Source: Trinickia caryophylli
GTDB taxonomy: Bacteria; Pseudomonadota; Gammaproteobacteria; Burkholderiales; Burkholderiaceae
DNA: 64,000 nucleotides
NCBI RefSeq assembly: GCF_034424545.1
Contig: NZ_CP139971.1
Location: forward strand, 1,302,001-1,366,000
Direction: 5' to 3'
The position numbers and the translations under genes are program-made. Each line of letters opens with the position of its first letter. Position 1 is the stretch's first letter. Positions 46,675 through 56,403 of this stretch are shown here, in pieces. The notes beneath the pieces are model-generated. The model did no database searches. It was not told the DNA's origin and saw nothing but the letters and a program-made list of their open reading frames with translations.

Positions 46675-46770
46675 TGGCGGAAGGCAGCCGGAGTCGAACC
46701 GACCCGGGAGCGGCTGGCGCCCCCAACCGGGTTTGAAGCCCGGCCGCACCACCGGATGCGGATGCCTTCC
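46675..46770 (-). tRNA. selC: Selenocysteine tRNA, anticodon UCA
   Basis: Carries selenocysteine to UGA codons with SelB. The gene runs GGAAGGC at the 5' end (46764-46770) to GCCTTCC pairing with it, then discriminator G and encoded CCA (46675-46677). Its length of 96 nt with CCA, the extended acceptor stem, the very long variable arm and the GGTTCGACTCC T-loop are all tRNA-Sec features and align with E. coli selC. The anticodon TCA is at 46734-46736 in GGGCTTCAAACCC. The selA, selB and selenoprotein genes are in the same window. Confidence 0.97.
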
Positions 46771-46808
46771 TTCGAGCACGGCATCCGCGATGCGGCGCCG
46801 TGCGATCG

Positions 46809-46836
46809 AGTATAGCGGGCGCACGCGCGACCGCAA
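46809..46836 (-). promoter_or_regulatory. Promoter of selC
   Basis: On the minus strand, -35 TTGCGG (46831-46836), a 16-bp spacer and -10 TATACT (46809-46814), about 39 bp upstream of the mature tRNA 5' end. Confidence 0.7.
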
Positions 46837-47105
46837 CCGGCATCGGCAGCCCAACGCATCGGGCTATACCCGTCGCACGCAGCCGAGCCAGGCCGCTCAA
46901 TACAGCGTGAAATCCTCATTGCGCTCGGGGATGGCCGCGAGGAACGGCAACAATCGCTCCATTACATGAAGGCATCCGCCGACAACGCCCCCGATCGGCC
47001 GGCGTACCGCGAAACCGCGCGTGGTTCCCCGGCGCCTCGGACTCGCCTGCACGCCCACGTGTCGCCCAGCGCCTCGGCATACGGCACGGCGCGCATCGGT
47101 CGGGG

Positions 47106-48032
47106 TCATCGCCGCGCTCCTTCGTCATGTCCAGGAGGCACAATCCGCGCTGCCGCGCCGCTCGGCACGAGCCCGGCAAATACCGTGTCGATCGTCGTCT
47201 CGCCGAACCGTCGCTCGCTCAAGCCCGGCTCCACATCGATTCTCCCGGCGTTATGAGCGTCATAAAGCTCGACGATGAGCCGGACATAGGCAGGACTCAT
47301 CCCGGCGCTCAGAAGTGTCCGCTCCCACTCGCCTCGCGGCAATTCGATCGCCTCGATATCGCGACCGCTCGCGCGGCTCAGTGCCTGCGCCACCTCGCAT
47401 ACGTCAATGCGCCGCTCGCCTTCCACACTCACGATTCGCCTTTGCGACCCGCTCTCGCTGTCGAGCAGGAGCGCCGCGGCCACGCCCCCGACGTCGCTCG
47501 CCGCCACGGTCGGGAAGTGCTTGCTCACCGGATGGTGAAAGCTCGGCAGCGTTCCGGTCGCCAATGCAGCGGGTATCACTCGCGCCCAGTTATGCATGTG
47601 TTCCGCCGAACGTAGCATGGACGAGCGGGATGCAAGATCGCGCCACTGTTCTTCCATCTCGTGGAAGAGCGTCGTGATTCCCGTCCCGCTCGGCACTTCG
47701 GCGCCGTAATCCGAAAGCGCCAGCAGGACTGGCGGTGGCGCGGCCCGCAGCGCCGCCGAAACCGCATCGATGGTCCGCCGCATCGTCTCCTCGGGCTGCG
47801 GATCATCGCGCGGGACCGGACACAAGATCTGCACCGCCCGCGCCCCAGCCATTGCGCGCGCAATCTCCACGCTGCGGCTCATGTCCGCATAAGCGACCTC
47901 GCAACCGAGCCGCTCGAACGGCCGCGCGCACCGCTCGTCGCGCAACACCGCTCGAACAGGCACTCCCGCGCGCCGCAGCGCCTCGACCGTTGCGCGGCCC
48001 ACGTTGCCCGATGCACCAAAGATCACATACAC
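47106..48032 (-). CDS. NmrA-like NAD(P)-binding protein
   Basis: 308-residue Rossmann-fold protein of the NmrA/atypical SDR group, with the N-terminal nucleotide motif FGASGNVGRATVEALRRAG. It lacks a clear YxxxK catalytic pair, as is usual for NmrA-like redox sensors and for quinone-reductase-like proteins. It is divergent from an AraC-type regulator across 233 bp, which may control it. Substrate unknown. Confidence 0.88.
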   Translation of the reverse strand: MYVIFGASGNVGRATVEALRRAGVPVRAVLRDERCARPFERLGCEVAYADMSRSVEIARAMAGARAVQILCPVPRDDPQPEETMRRTIDAVSAALRAAPPPVLLALSDYGAEVPSGTGITTLFHEMEEQWRDLASRSSMLRSAEHMHNWARVIPAALATGTLPSFHHPVSKHFPTVAASDVGGVAAALLLDSESGSQRRIVSVEGERRIDVCEVAQALSRASGRDIEAIELPRGEWERTLLSAGMSPAYVRLIVELYDAHNAGRIDVEPGLSERRFGETTIDTVFAGLVPSGAAARIVPPGHDEGARR

Positions 48033-48265
48033 GGTCCGTTACCTCGCAAACGCTCGATTGAATGGCCCCCATGCTAGCGACGAGCGAAGACACCGGCGCT
48101 CACGAACGGATGCAAATTCACAAAAACGGATGATGGACCGGCCACCCGAAACCGGCGCAAGGCGAAGCCAGCAAAATGTGCGAAAAGCCTGCACAATCGG
48201 GGCATTCGAGCGTCCTCCTTCGCCGGGGCGGTTCGACCGCCCACCTACTCAGCGGAACACGCGTC

Positions 48266-49204
48266 ATGAGCACGATTGCACAAGCCACGATTCCAACGCC
48301 GACATCCCGCCACGCGCTGCGTTCGAGCGTCGGCCTGGGCTGGGAAGGTTTCGGCGCCGAATTGCTCGCGTTCCCGGCAGGGGTCTATCAGGTGCCGGCA
48401 AGCCGTGCGCATCGCGTCGCCTTTCATGTCGGCCCGCCCGTCAAGGCACGCTGCCGTTGCGACGAAAGCCGTTGCGTGCGCGTTCAAACGCATGGCGACG
48501 CCGATGTCGTCCCGGCCGGGCTCGAAGGCGAATGGATCGACGAAACGGACAGCACCATTCTGCGTATCTGGATCGGCGAGCACTTCGCGCGAACCACGTT
48601 CGACCAGTTGGGCCTCAAGGCCTCGCAAGCGCTCATTCACCCTCAGTTCCAATTGCGCGATCCGCGCCTGCAATACCTCGCATGGGGTCTGCGCGCCGAA
48701 CTCGAAGCGCAGACTCCCTCCGATCCGCTCTACGCGGAGAGCCTGTGCACGGCCATGATCGTGCGCCTGGCCGGCGCGCCGCCGGCCGACGCCCGGCGCA
48801 GGCACACGCTTTCGCCGCGCGCCGCCGCCCGAGTCGTCGACTTCATCGAAAGCCATCTTGACGAGCGCCTGAGCCTCGCCACGCTCGCAGCTCTCGTCGA
48901 ACTCAGCGTGCCGCATTTCAAAGCGCTCTTTCGCGAGACGATGGGCATGCCGGTACACCGATACGTCGTGCAGCGCCGCGTCGAGCGCGCACGCGACCTG
49001 TTGTTGCAAGGCAAGCTGCAAGCAAGCCAGATCGCCCTCGAAACGGGCTTCTCGCATCAAAGCCACATGGCGCAATGGATGAACCGGCTGCTCGGTGCGA
49101 CACCGCGCGAAATCGTCCGATCGGGCAGGCAGCGCGAGGACGATGCGGGCTACAACGAATCCAGCAACCGGTTGTCGGGCCGCAGCAAGCGCACGCCGCG
49201 CTGA
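48266..49204 (+). CDS. AraC-family transcriptional regulator
   Basis: 312 residues with a divergent N-terminal sensing region and a C-terminal double helix-turn-helix (about 200-295: LDERLSLATLAALVELS..., AGYSHQSHF-equivalent TGFSHQSHMAQW). The ATG at 48266 is preferred over an upstream in-frame start at 48176. It is divergent from the NmrA-like gene, its likely target. Its last 55 bp overlap the 3' end of selB on the opposite strand. Confidence 0.9.
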   Translation: MSTIAQATIPTPTSRHALRSSVGLGWEGFGAELLAFPAGVYQVPASRAHRVAFHVGPPVKARCRCDESRCVRVQTHGDADVVPAGLEGEWIDETDSTILRIWIGEHFARTTFDQLGLKASQALIHPQFQLRDPRLQYLAWGLRAELEAQTPSDPLYAESLCTAMIVRLAGAPPADARRRHTLSPRAAARVVDFIESHLDERLSLATLAALVELSVPHFKALFRETMGMPVHRYVVQRRVERARDLLLQGKLQASQIALETGFSHQSHMAQWMNRLLGATPREIVRSGRQREDDAGYNESSNRLSGRSKRTPR

Positions 49205-51060
49205 AAGCGCGTGAGCCCGATACGATCGTAGAATTCGAGCACCTGGATGGCGCGTTTTCTTCCGAGCCCCGATGCATCGCGAAACGTTGCCGCCGCAAGC
49301 CCGCACTCGCCTTGCTCGATCAGCGCGACGATCAGTTGCGCAACCGCTCGTACCGCATTGCGGCTATACACGAGGTCGGGCACCACCTGATAGGCCTCCG
49401 CCCGACGCGCAAGCACCCGAACCAGCCGGCGAACGACGTCCTCGGGTTCGCCCAGCTCCGACGCCAGATCGCGCACCCACTGCGGCTCATAGGGTTGCTC
49501 GTCCAGGAGCCGCAGCATCCGCTGCGCAAGCCCGTCCTCTTGCTCGCTCAAATGGGCGCGATGCTCGGGTAAATGCAGCCATGGGCCGACTCGCACGAGT
49601 GTGCCGTCAACGAGCAGCGCCTCGATCCGCGCATTCCATAGCCCCTCGTCGACGAGCGGCGCAGCGATACGGCGCAAGCGCCCCATCTCCGGCCCTTGCT
49701 CGTCGGGCGCCCTGGCGTGAAACTCGCGCAGTGCGGACAACGCCCGTTCGCCCATCGCCCTCCACTCGTTCCGATGCACGAAGTATTCGTCGGCTCCTCC
49801 TCGATGTTTCGTGCTTACGGCAACGGCCTCGCCCGGCAGCGCGATCGCATTCGCGTCACAGCCGATCAAACGTTCGAGCGCCGGCCGCGTCATACCCGAG
49901 GGCACATGTTTCAGCACTTCGTCGATACGTCCCGAATCGAGCCACTGCGCCAGCGCGTCGAGCAATGCGCGCCGCTGCGACGTGGCCCGCTTTCGCGCCG
50001 GGCCAAATGGATCGAGCACACGCCCACCTCCGACGGTATGTGTGGCCTGCGCGTTGCGGAGGATGAAGCGATCGCCCGCCAGGGCGCACACGGGTGCATC
50101 GAATACGAGTTGGACACGCGCGCCGCGTTCGCGCTCTTCGAGCATCACCACGTGCGCCATTCGGTGCGTCGTGGCGAGATGCACATGAAGCGGCATGCCA
50201 TGCTTCAATGCGATGCCGGCATCGCGCAGCCATACGAGCTCCACGTCGAGGCGCTCGGAGCCCGCAGCCAGCCGCTCGTCTACGATCCAATCGCCGCGTG
50301 CGACCTCATCGCGCGCGATGCCTGCGAGGTTCAGCGCGCAGCGCTGCCCGGCGAAGCCTCGCTCGGCCGGCTGGTTTTGTGCGTGAATGCCGCGCACGCG
50401 TACGGCGACGCCCCGCGGCGCCACGCACAGCGAATCGCCTGCGCTCACGGTTCCGGCGAACACCGTCCCCGTCACCACGGTTCCGACGCCGGCCAGCGTA
50501 AACACGCGGTCGACCGCCAGCCGAAAAAAGCCGTCGGTCCGCCGCGCCGGCCTGACGGCGGCTCGCTCCGCCAGATACCGCTTCAAGGCCGCGACACCGG
50601 CGTCGTCTTCGCACAGCGACCGAGTGTCGACGATCGGGCAGCCGGCGAACGCTGAGCCTTCGAGCCACCCGCTCACCTCGCTGCGCACGGCGTGCAGGCG
50701 TTCGGCGTCTACGCGATCGACCTTCGTCAACGCGACCGCACCCTCGGAAATGCCGAGTAGCTCGACGATAGCAAGATGCTCGCGCGTTTGCGGCATGATG
50801 CCGTCGTCCGCGGCGATCACGAGCAGCACGAAATCGATCCCGCACGCACCCGCCGTCATCGTATGCACGAGCCGTTCGTGGCCGGGTACGTCGATGAAGC
50901 CCAATACCTCCCCATTCGGCAACGGCGCGTAGGCATAGCCGAGTTCGATCGATATGCCGCGCGTTTTCTCTTCCTTGAGCCGGTCGGTATCGACGCCCGT
51001 CAGTGCCCGCACGAGGGTGGTTTTGCCATGGTCGATGTGCCCGGCGGTGCCGACGATCAT
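49150..51060 (-). CDS. selB: Selenocysteine-specific elongation factor SelB
   Basis: Delivers Sec-tRNA to UGA codons marked by a SECIS hairpin. 636 residues. The GTPase domain has [28 protein letters not shown] and TKVD, in that order. Domains II and III follow, then C-terminal winged helices (about 380-636) that bind the hairpin. The start at 51060 overlaps the selA stop by 4 bases and opens directly on [13 protein letters not shown]. It is the third gene of fdhE-selA-selB, with a 3' end convergent with and overlapping the AraC gene. Confidence 0.97.
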   Translation of the reverse strand: MIVGTAGHIDHGKTTLVRALTGVDTDRLKEEKTRGISIELGYAYAPLPNGEVLGFIDVPGHERLVHTMTAGACGIDFVLLVIAADDGIMPQTREHLAIVELLGISEGAVALTKVDRVDAERLHAVRSEVSGWLEGSAFAGCPIVDTRSLCEDDAGVAALKRYLAERAAVRPARRTDGFFRLAVDRVFTLAGVGTVVTGTVFAGTVSAGDSLCVAPRGVAVRVRGIHAQNQPAERGFAGQRCALNLAGIARDEVARGDWIVDERLAAGSERLDVELVWLRDAGIALKHGMPLHVHLATTHRMAHVVMLEERERGARVQLVFDAPVCALAGDRFILRNAQATHTVGGGRVLDPFGPARKRATSQRRALLDALAQWLDSGRIDEVLKHVPSGMTRPALERLIGCDANAIALPGEAVAVSTKHRGGADEYFVHRNEWRAMGERALSALREFHARAPDEQGPEMGRLRRIAAPLVDEGLWNARIEALLVDGTLVRVGPWLHLPEHRAHLSEQEDGLAQRMLRLLDEQPYEPQWVRDLASELGEPEDVVRRLVRVLARRAEAYQVVPDLVYSRNAVRAVAQLIVALIEQGECGLAAATFRDASGLGRKRAIQVLEFYDRIGLTRFQRGVRLLRPDNRLLDSL

Positions 51061-52547
51061 GCGGCCGGCCTCGGAACGATCGAATCGCATTGCGCGACGA
51101 ACACCGCTTCGTCGCGCAGCTCCAGGCAGCGCAGGTCGAGCAGCAGCGCATCGTCGGCAATCCGGCCGATCACGGGCCGCGCCCACGCACGCATCGCCGC
51201 TTCGAGCCGCGACAGCGCCCGCCCGCTGTGCTTGTCCAACGCGGGACGCACCGCAAGCCCGAAGCTCGGCAAGCGGTCGACAGGCAACGCGCCGCTGCCG
51301 ATCTGGCTCGACATCGGCGAGACCGCAACTTCATAGGCGCCGCCGAGCGCACGTTGCAGCACGGGCCGCACGCGTTGCGCGCAGGCCTGAATATCGTCGA
51401 GCGGGCGCGTCAGCAGACGCAATGTGGGCAACGCGCCGTCCAGATGCTCGGGCGAACGGTAAAGACGCAAAACCGGCTCCAGCGCGGCGAGTGTGAGCTT
51501 GCCCACGCGCAGCGCGCGCTTGAGCGGATGCCGCCGGATCTTCGCCACGAGATCGGCACGGCCGACGATCACGCCTGCCTGCGGCCCACCGAGCAGTTTG
51601 TCGCCGCTGAAGGTCACGAGATCGGCGCCGGCTTCGATCGTTTCCCGGACGGTCGGCTCCTTCGGCAGCCCCCACGCCGCGAGATCGACGAGCGTGCCGC
51701 TGCCCAGATCGACCGCCACCGGCACTTCGCGCGCGCGCATGGCCGGAACGAGTTCGGGCAACTCGACCGATTTCGTGAAACCGCTGATCGCGTAGTTGCT
51801 GCAATGGACCTTCATCGCAAGGGCCGTGCGCGCCCCCACGGCCGCCTCGTAATCGGCCAGATGCGTGCGGTTGGTCGTACCGACCTCGCACAGCTTCGCG
51901 CCTGCCGAACGCATGATGTCGGGAATCCGAAATGCGCCGCCGATCTCGACGAGTTCGCCGCGCGAAACGATGACTTCGCGCCGGGAAGCGAGGGCGGAAA
52001 GCATCAGCATTACGGCTGCCGCGTTGTTGTTGACGACCGTGGCCGCCTGCGCCCCCGTCAATTCGACGAGCAGGCCCTCGACGAGCGTATCGCGCTCGCC
52101 GCGCCCGCCCGAGGCAAGATCGAATTCGAGGTTGACCGGTTGCGAGAGTGCCGTCACGACGGCCTGTACCGCTTCGGCCGGCAGCAATGCGCGGCCCAGG
52201 TTCGTGTGCAATACGGTGCCCGTCAGATTGAATACGGGCCGCAGGCGCGGCTGGGCGTTCGCTTCGAGCAGACGCGACATCGCCTCGGCGATCGCCTCGA
52301 CGGTGGGCATGGCAACGGGCGGCTTCCCGGGCGCGCGGCCCAAACGGCGCAATTCCTCGAGGACGTTGCGTGCCGCGGCGAGCACTTGTGTCCGCCCGTA
52401 CCGTTCGATGAGCCGAGCGGCCGCGCGCGAAGACACGATGCGATCGACCGATGGCAGTCGGGCCAGCCTTTCATTGAGGTCGGGCGAATGTCGATGTTCG
52501 CCGCTTTCGCCGCTCGCTTGACGGTTGAGGGGCGCGGAGCCGCTCAT
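51057..52547 (-). CDS. selA: L-seryl-tRNA(Sec) selenium transferase
   Basis: PLP enzyme that converts Ser-tRNA-Sec to Sec-tRNA using selenophosphate. 496 residues, with the family stretches [29 protein letters not shown] and the PLP-Lys region [13 protein letters not shown]. The start at 52547 overlaps the fdhE stop by 4 bases; the long frame continuing upstream is a shadow of fdhE. selD, the source of selenophosphate, is not in the window. Confidence 0.97.
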   Translation of the reverse strand: MSGSAPLNRQASGESGEHRHSPDLNERLARLPSVDRIVSSRAAARLIERYGRTQVLAAARNVLEELRRLGRAPGKPPVAMPTVEAIAEAMSRLLEANAQPRLRPVFNLTGTVLHTNLGRALLPAEAVQAVVTALSQPVNLEFDLASGGRGERDTLVEGLLVELTGAQAATVVNNNAAAVMLMLSALASRREVIVSRGELVEIGGAFRIPDIMRSAGAKLCEVGTTNRTHLADYEAAVGARTALAMKVHCSNYAISGFTKSVELPELVPAMRAREVPVAVDLGSGTLVDLAAWGLPKEPTVRETIEAGADLVTFSGDKLLGGPQAGVIVGRADLVAKIRRHPLKRALRVGKLTLAALEPVLRLYRSPEHLDGALPTLRLLTRPLDDIQACAQRVRPVLQRALGGAYEVAVSPMSSQIGSGALPVDRLPSFGLAVRPALDKHSGRALSRLEAAMRAWARPVIGRIADDALLLDLRCLELRDEAVFVAQCDSIVPRPAA

Positions 52548-53479
52548 TCGGCACCGTCCGTCACGAGCGGCCACAGCAGCGGATTCGGCGACGCGCGCTG
52601 GTAGCCTGCCTCGCCCATCAGCACATCGAGCGTGATGCTCGCCAGATCGTCGGCAAGCGGCTCGAAGGCATGGTCTTTCTCCTGATAGCCGATCTTTCGA
52701 TAACAGCGGCATTCGTCGCACGACTCGGCTTTCAAGGCCTCGTTGCCGCCTTCCACGCCGTGATAGGCGATGCCCCTTGTCGAGTCGCAATGCGAGCATT
52801 TGACGCGCACCATATGCCATTCGGTCGCGCATAGACTGCATTGCAAATAGCGATAACCATGAAAAGCGCCGCCGATGCGTACTATGCTCGCCACCGGAAG
52901 CGAGCCGCAAACGGGGCACAGCCCCGGGGCCTCCAGATACGGAACGGCACGCGGATCGAGGCGGCTCGCCACCTGGGTCCAAACCACCTGCAGCGCCGCC
53001 ATCAAAAACGGGGCAGCTGCGGGGTCGATTTCGGCGAACCGTAATGCCAGGACGGCATCGGCCGCGCTGGCCAGTTCGACATCGGCGGCGCAGCGCAGCC
53101 GTTCGAGCAGCGCCGCGAGCGCGGGCGTCACGGCGCCGGCCGCATCGACACGCTCCACGAGTTGGCGCAGCACGTCGCGCCATACGGGATCGCGCCCGGG
53201 CGTCAATGCATTGGCTATGGGCATCGAGTGGGCCTGAGCTTCGGCCATCGCCGCATCGCTCGGCATACGCGCCGAAATTCCCGAGAAAGCTCGCTCCTGC
53301 GCCGCAACGAGCACGGCCATGAGCTGCAAGTAGCCGGACAGCCGGTGCCCATGGGCAAGTTCGGAAAGCCGCGTCGCGCGAGCGGCAAAGACGCCGCTCT
53401 GCTCGGGCAAGCGAATACGCGGAATGGCCGTCCGATCCAGCGATTCGATCTCGCCCGGCTGCAGGATTCGCTGAGTCAT
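52544..53479 (-). CDS. fdhE: Formate dehydrogenase accessory protein FdhE
   Basis: Needed for assembly of respiratory formate dehydrogenases. 311 residues. The zinc/rubredoxin-like Cys pairs are visible as CPVCGS, CSLCATEW, CSHCDS and CDECRCY. The start at 53479 (MTQRILQPGEIE) gives a length close to E. coli FdhE; an in-frame ATG at 53503 is also possible. It is the first gene of fdhE-selA-selB, so FDH maturation and Sec synthesis are co-expressed. Confidence 0.95.
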   Translation of the reverse strand: MTQRILQPGEIESLDRTAIPRIRLPEQSGVFAARATRLSELAHGHRLSGYLQLMAVLVAAQERAFSGISARMPSDAAMAEAQAHSMPIANALTPGRDPVWRDVLRQLVERVDAAGAVTPALAALLERLRCAADVELASAADAVLALRFAEIDPAAAPFLMAALQVVWTQVASRLDPRAVPYLEAPGLCPVCGSLPVASIVRIGGAFHGYRYLQCSLCATEWHMVRVKCSHCDSTRGIAYHGVEGGNEALKAESCDECRCYRKIGYQEKDHAFEPLADDLASITLDVLMGEAGYQRASPNPLLWPLVTDGAE

Positions 53480-53743
53480 GTCGTGCCCCAAAGAATGAGT
53501 CATTGCCGCCGACGAAGGGTGCGCTTCCCTCGCCGGACGGCGCATAACAGACTACAAACGATGTTTTAGGCCAAATCCGTTCGGACGTAAATCGACATGC
53601 TTGACGCAACGACGGATGGATAACCGTCCGACGACCGATCGCGCGGCCGCCGGAACGCCCCCGATATGGCGGCCGCGCAACGCGTCTTCGGCCATCGTGA
53701 GGAGCATCCCGCGCAGTAAAGTAGTCCGGTCAAACGTGCTCGA

Positions 53744-54670
53744 TCAATCCTCTTCGAAGGAATCCTCCGAGATATCGAGCCCGGCCATGTGTGCAGCCGG
53801 TGCGGCCTGTCGGGCCTCCTCGGCGATCTCCCACAGGCGCTCCCTTCGCCTCCAATCCTCGGGGCCCAGCTTCCGATGTCCCTCCTCGACCATACTCTCG
53901 TACACCGCGAGTACCGCTCGACCGGTCTCCGGGTTCTTGTTATCTCTCGGCAAGTATGGCCCCCTGCCGGACAGCACCTGCGATCTTACCAAGTCAGGCA
54001 GCTCGTCCCCGAGGTTCGCATACATCTTTTCCGCACTCCTGTTGATGGCGGATTGACGACGAATGTCCGAATAACCGACGCGCAACGAGTCTTCATCGCG
54101 GGAGAGAGAACTGCTCGCCTCCGATGGCTCATACTCGACCTGCTGGTGGGTGTCGTCGATCCTAACCTCCCAGCGCCTCGACGAAGTATGCGCTGCGACC
54201 GACGATGAGGCCGACGGCGAGCGGCCCAACTCCGCAAGATGCGAACCGAGGCCGAGCCCATGGCCATGCTGAGTGGTGCGACGCGTGCGCGTCGTCCTGT
54301 TGCTGGAGGCGCCGCTCAGGCTGGAGGCCGCACCGCCGACGCCCGAAACCGTCGACGACCGGTCCGATTCCTGCCGGCCGGCTGCCGAGCGGCGCGTCGT
54401 TCGCGATCCGCTCGAACGTTCGGAAAACTCGGAGAGGGCGCGCACTGTGCTCGCACGACTTCTGGCGTCGTCGCCACGCCACGCCCAGTTGTTGGGGTTG
54501 CCCGGCTGCGGTGGTCCATCCGGCAAGTCTCTCAACCAGCGTAGTACTTCGCCGCTACGCGCACTCGATCGGCTGCTGCTCGCATGCGAGGATACGCTTT
54601 CTGTTTCGGGTTCCTCGGAACGGATTTCCGAATAGTCGGGCGAACCCGTTCGGCCAATTCTGCCGCTCAT
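53744..54670 (-). CDS. Ser/Arg-rich protein of unknown function, effector-like composition
   Basis: Not recognised. 308 residues with a very strong ribosome binding site (AGGAGAG). The first 200 residues are low-complexity and rich in Ser, Arg, Thr and Gly (runs such as SSHASSSRSSARSGE) with almost no hydrophobic clusters. The C-terminal 100 residues look folded (RSAEKMYANLGDELPDLV, EDWRRRERLWEIAEEARQAA). There is no signal peptide or membrane helix. A disordered polar N-terminus is common among type III effectors, but no secretion genes of that type are in the window. Alternatives are a scaffold or nucleoid-binding protein. Confidence 0.62.
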   Translation of the reverse strand: MSGRIGRTGSPDYSEIRSEEPETESVSSHASSSRSSARSGEVLRWLRDLPDGPPQPGNPNNWAWRGDDARSRASTVRALSEFSERSSGSRTTRRSAAGRQESDRSSTVSGVGGAASSLSGASSNRTTRTRRTTQHGHGLGLGSHLAELGRSPSASSSVAAHTSSRRWEVRIDDTHQQVEYEPSEASSSLSRDEDSLRVGYSDIRRQSAINRSAEKMYANLGDELPDLVRSQVLSGRGPYLPRDNKNPETGRAVLAVYESMVEEGHRKLGPEDWRRRERLWEIAEEARQAAPAAHMAGLDISEDSFEED

Positions 54671-55331
54671 AATACTCTCCTGTCTTGATTTCGAATTCCC
54701 TGGTCGCGATGCAAACCCGGCAGCGGGGCCACGCGCTGGTGTGCACGAAACCCGCCGATGCAGGGGCGTATGGTTCGGGATATTGGAGCGCGCCCGAATA
54801 GCTCGAGGTGCGCTAGCCCGGATGTGCCGTTGCCGGCGTACCGTGCTCCATGAGATCGCGGATGAGACTCGACTTCGAGTTCACCCTGCCTTCGACGCTC
54901 TTCAGCGTGCGGTCGTCCCCGGCGGTGATTGACCGGGCGCGCGAGGCGCGCATCTGCCTCGATAGACCGCGTGTGATCTACGGCGTTGCCGTATTTGAAG
55001 GATTCCATGCCATAGCCCTGCTTTGCCGGATTGTGCTCGCCCGCATTGCCCATGTTCGTCGCGGCATGCGTGATGCATGCCCAAGACCCGGGGCTGCGGC
55101 GAAACGCGCAGGACATCGGTCATGACCATCCGCTGCGCCGGCCAGCAAAGGACGGCGAACGGAGTTTCGGTTACGGCGAAAATGAGAAATGGCGCTCCGG
55201 TTGGAAACGCAGGTGCATCTTGCACCATGCGTACGCACGACAACGCACCAGCGAACGAAAAGATGGCGAACGGAGCGACACGCACCTGCCGGTACGCTCC
55301 CCTTGCCGTCCGCGCAATCGAATCGCCAGGC
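54671..55331. other. Intergenic region without a supported gene
   Basis: 661 bp between the Ser/Arg-rich gene and the nitrilase-fold gene. Frames across it have no family resemblance. A 46-codon minus-strand frame at 54813-54953 (GAGG just upstream, ending ATAHPG) is the best small candidate but is not supported strongly enough to call. Confidence 0.5.
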
Positions 55332-56306
55332 TCACCCGCGCCTCGGGTTGCGGCCGACCACGGCAAAGCTCAGCGCAATGCTGCCGCCCGCCGTGGCCGC
55401 GCCGGCGTACCGCTCGACGCTCGAGGTCGGGCCCTCCACCGCACTCAGTACGTCGTAAAGATCCGGCTGGCGCGCAGTCATCCAGCGCCGGGCCACGCTC
55501 GATTCGGCAAGGCGCCCATCGATGGCTGCCTCGGCGACGGCACCGCAGCGTCCCGCCCCTCTCGCGAGCACACAGCCCGCCGGATCGGCGATGAACGAAT
55601 CACCAAGGTCGGGCGGCCCCTTCGCGTCGCGGCCGGAAGCGCCACCCCCACTGCTGAAAATCACAAACGTTCCGTTGTCGGCCGCGCGCGCCGGCAGCGA
55701 TTGCACGAACCAATCCCGCCCCATGCCCCCACCCGCGATTTCCGAGCGATCGGGCCGGTGCGGTGCGATCAGCAGCGTCGCGCCCAGCAGCGCTACGGCA
55801 CGCGCGTTCTCGACCAGGTAGTTGTCGCTACCGATCAGGATGCCTGCACGCACGCCCCACGGCGTTGCAAAAACCGTATATCGGTCGCCGCCGCTCAGAT
55901 GCCGATGCCCCGCGACGAAAAGCTTGCGGTGGCGGAAGCGAAGCCCTCCGGGCAGGCAGACGAGGTAGCTGTTGAAGAGCCGCCCGTCCTCCGCGCCTTC
56001 GAGCCATCCGACGCCGGCCGCTACGCCGGTACGCTCCACGACCGAGCAGACCCCGCGAAGCATCGCGCCGTCGATCGGCTCGGCCATCGAAGCGATATGG
56101 CGGCGGCGCACGGACGCCTCTTCGATCAATAACGACGCCGGTGCGAGGCACATTTCCGGGAACACGGCGAGTCGAACGCCCTGCCGTCGTGCGTCGGCCA
56201 AACGGTCGGCGATGAACGACAGGCCGCCCGGAGTGGCAAGGCGGGCGTCGTCGCACACGAATGGCATGGCGGCAACGCGAAAATCGGCAGAGGGCAAAGA
56301 GGACAT
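55332..56306 (-). CDS. Nitrilase-superfamily protein lacking the catalytic Cys
   Basis: 324-residue carbon-nitrogen hydrolase fold. The catalytic Glu (E51 in FPEMCLAP) and Lys (K128 in RHRKLF) are present. The Cys site, normally GxxICxD, reads GILIGSDNYL, with Gly at 159 and Ser at 160 (codons GGT AGC). It is therefore probably not an amidase of the usual mechanism. The ATG at 56306 has no strong ribosome binding site. It is divergent from a LysR regulator 97 bp away. Confidence 0.83.
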   Translation of the reverse strand: MSSLPSADFRVAAMPFVCDDARLATPGGLSFIADRLADARRQGVRLAVFPEMCLAPASLLIEEASVRRRHIASMAEPIDGAMLRGVCSVVERTGVAAGVGWLEGAEDGRLFNSYLVCLPGGLRFRHRKLFVAGHRHLSGGDRYTVFATPWGVRAGILIGSDNYLVENARAVALLGATLLIAPHRPDRSEIAGGGMGRDWFVQSLPARAADNGTFVIFSSGGGASGRDAKGPPDLGDSFIADPAGCVLARGAGRCGAVAEAAIDGRLAESSVARRWMTARQPDLYDVLSAVEGPTSSVERYAGAATAGGSIALSFAVVGRNPRRG

Positions 56307-56403
56307 GGTGCGGTTGCTGACCGGAAACTTCGTTGCCCTCATTAAACGGTGCGCGCATTCATAAGTAAAATGAATGTTTCGATCGATAAAATTACTGGAC
56401 GGA

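Noticed and set aside
46394..46900. 168-codon minus-strand frame as an intact gene
   Set aside because: It runs through selC and its promoter; only the IS110-like part (46437-46640) has meaning.
46897..47109. Small minus-strand frames downstream of the NmrA-like gene
   Set aside because: Three frames are partly open and none resembles a known protein; possible decay, but unsupported.
54902..55366. Minus-strand frames in the 54.7-55.3 kb gap
   Set aside because: No ribosome binding site or recognisable domains, and overlapping frames are equally open.
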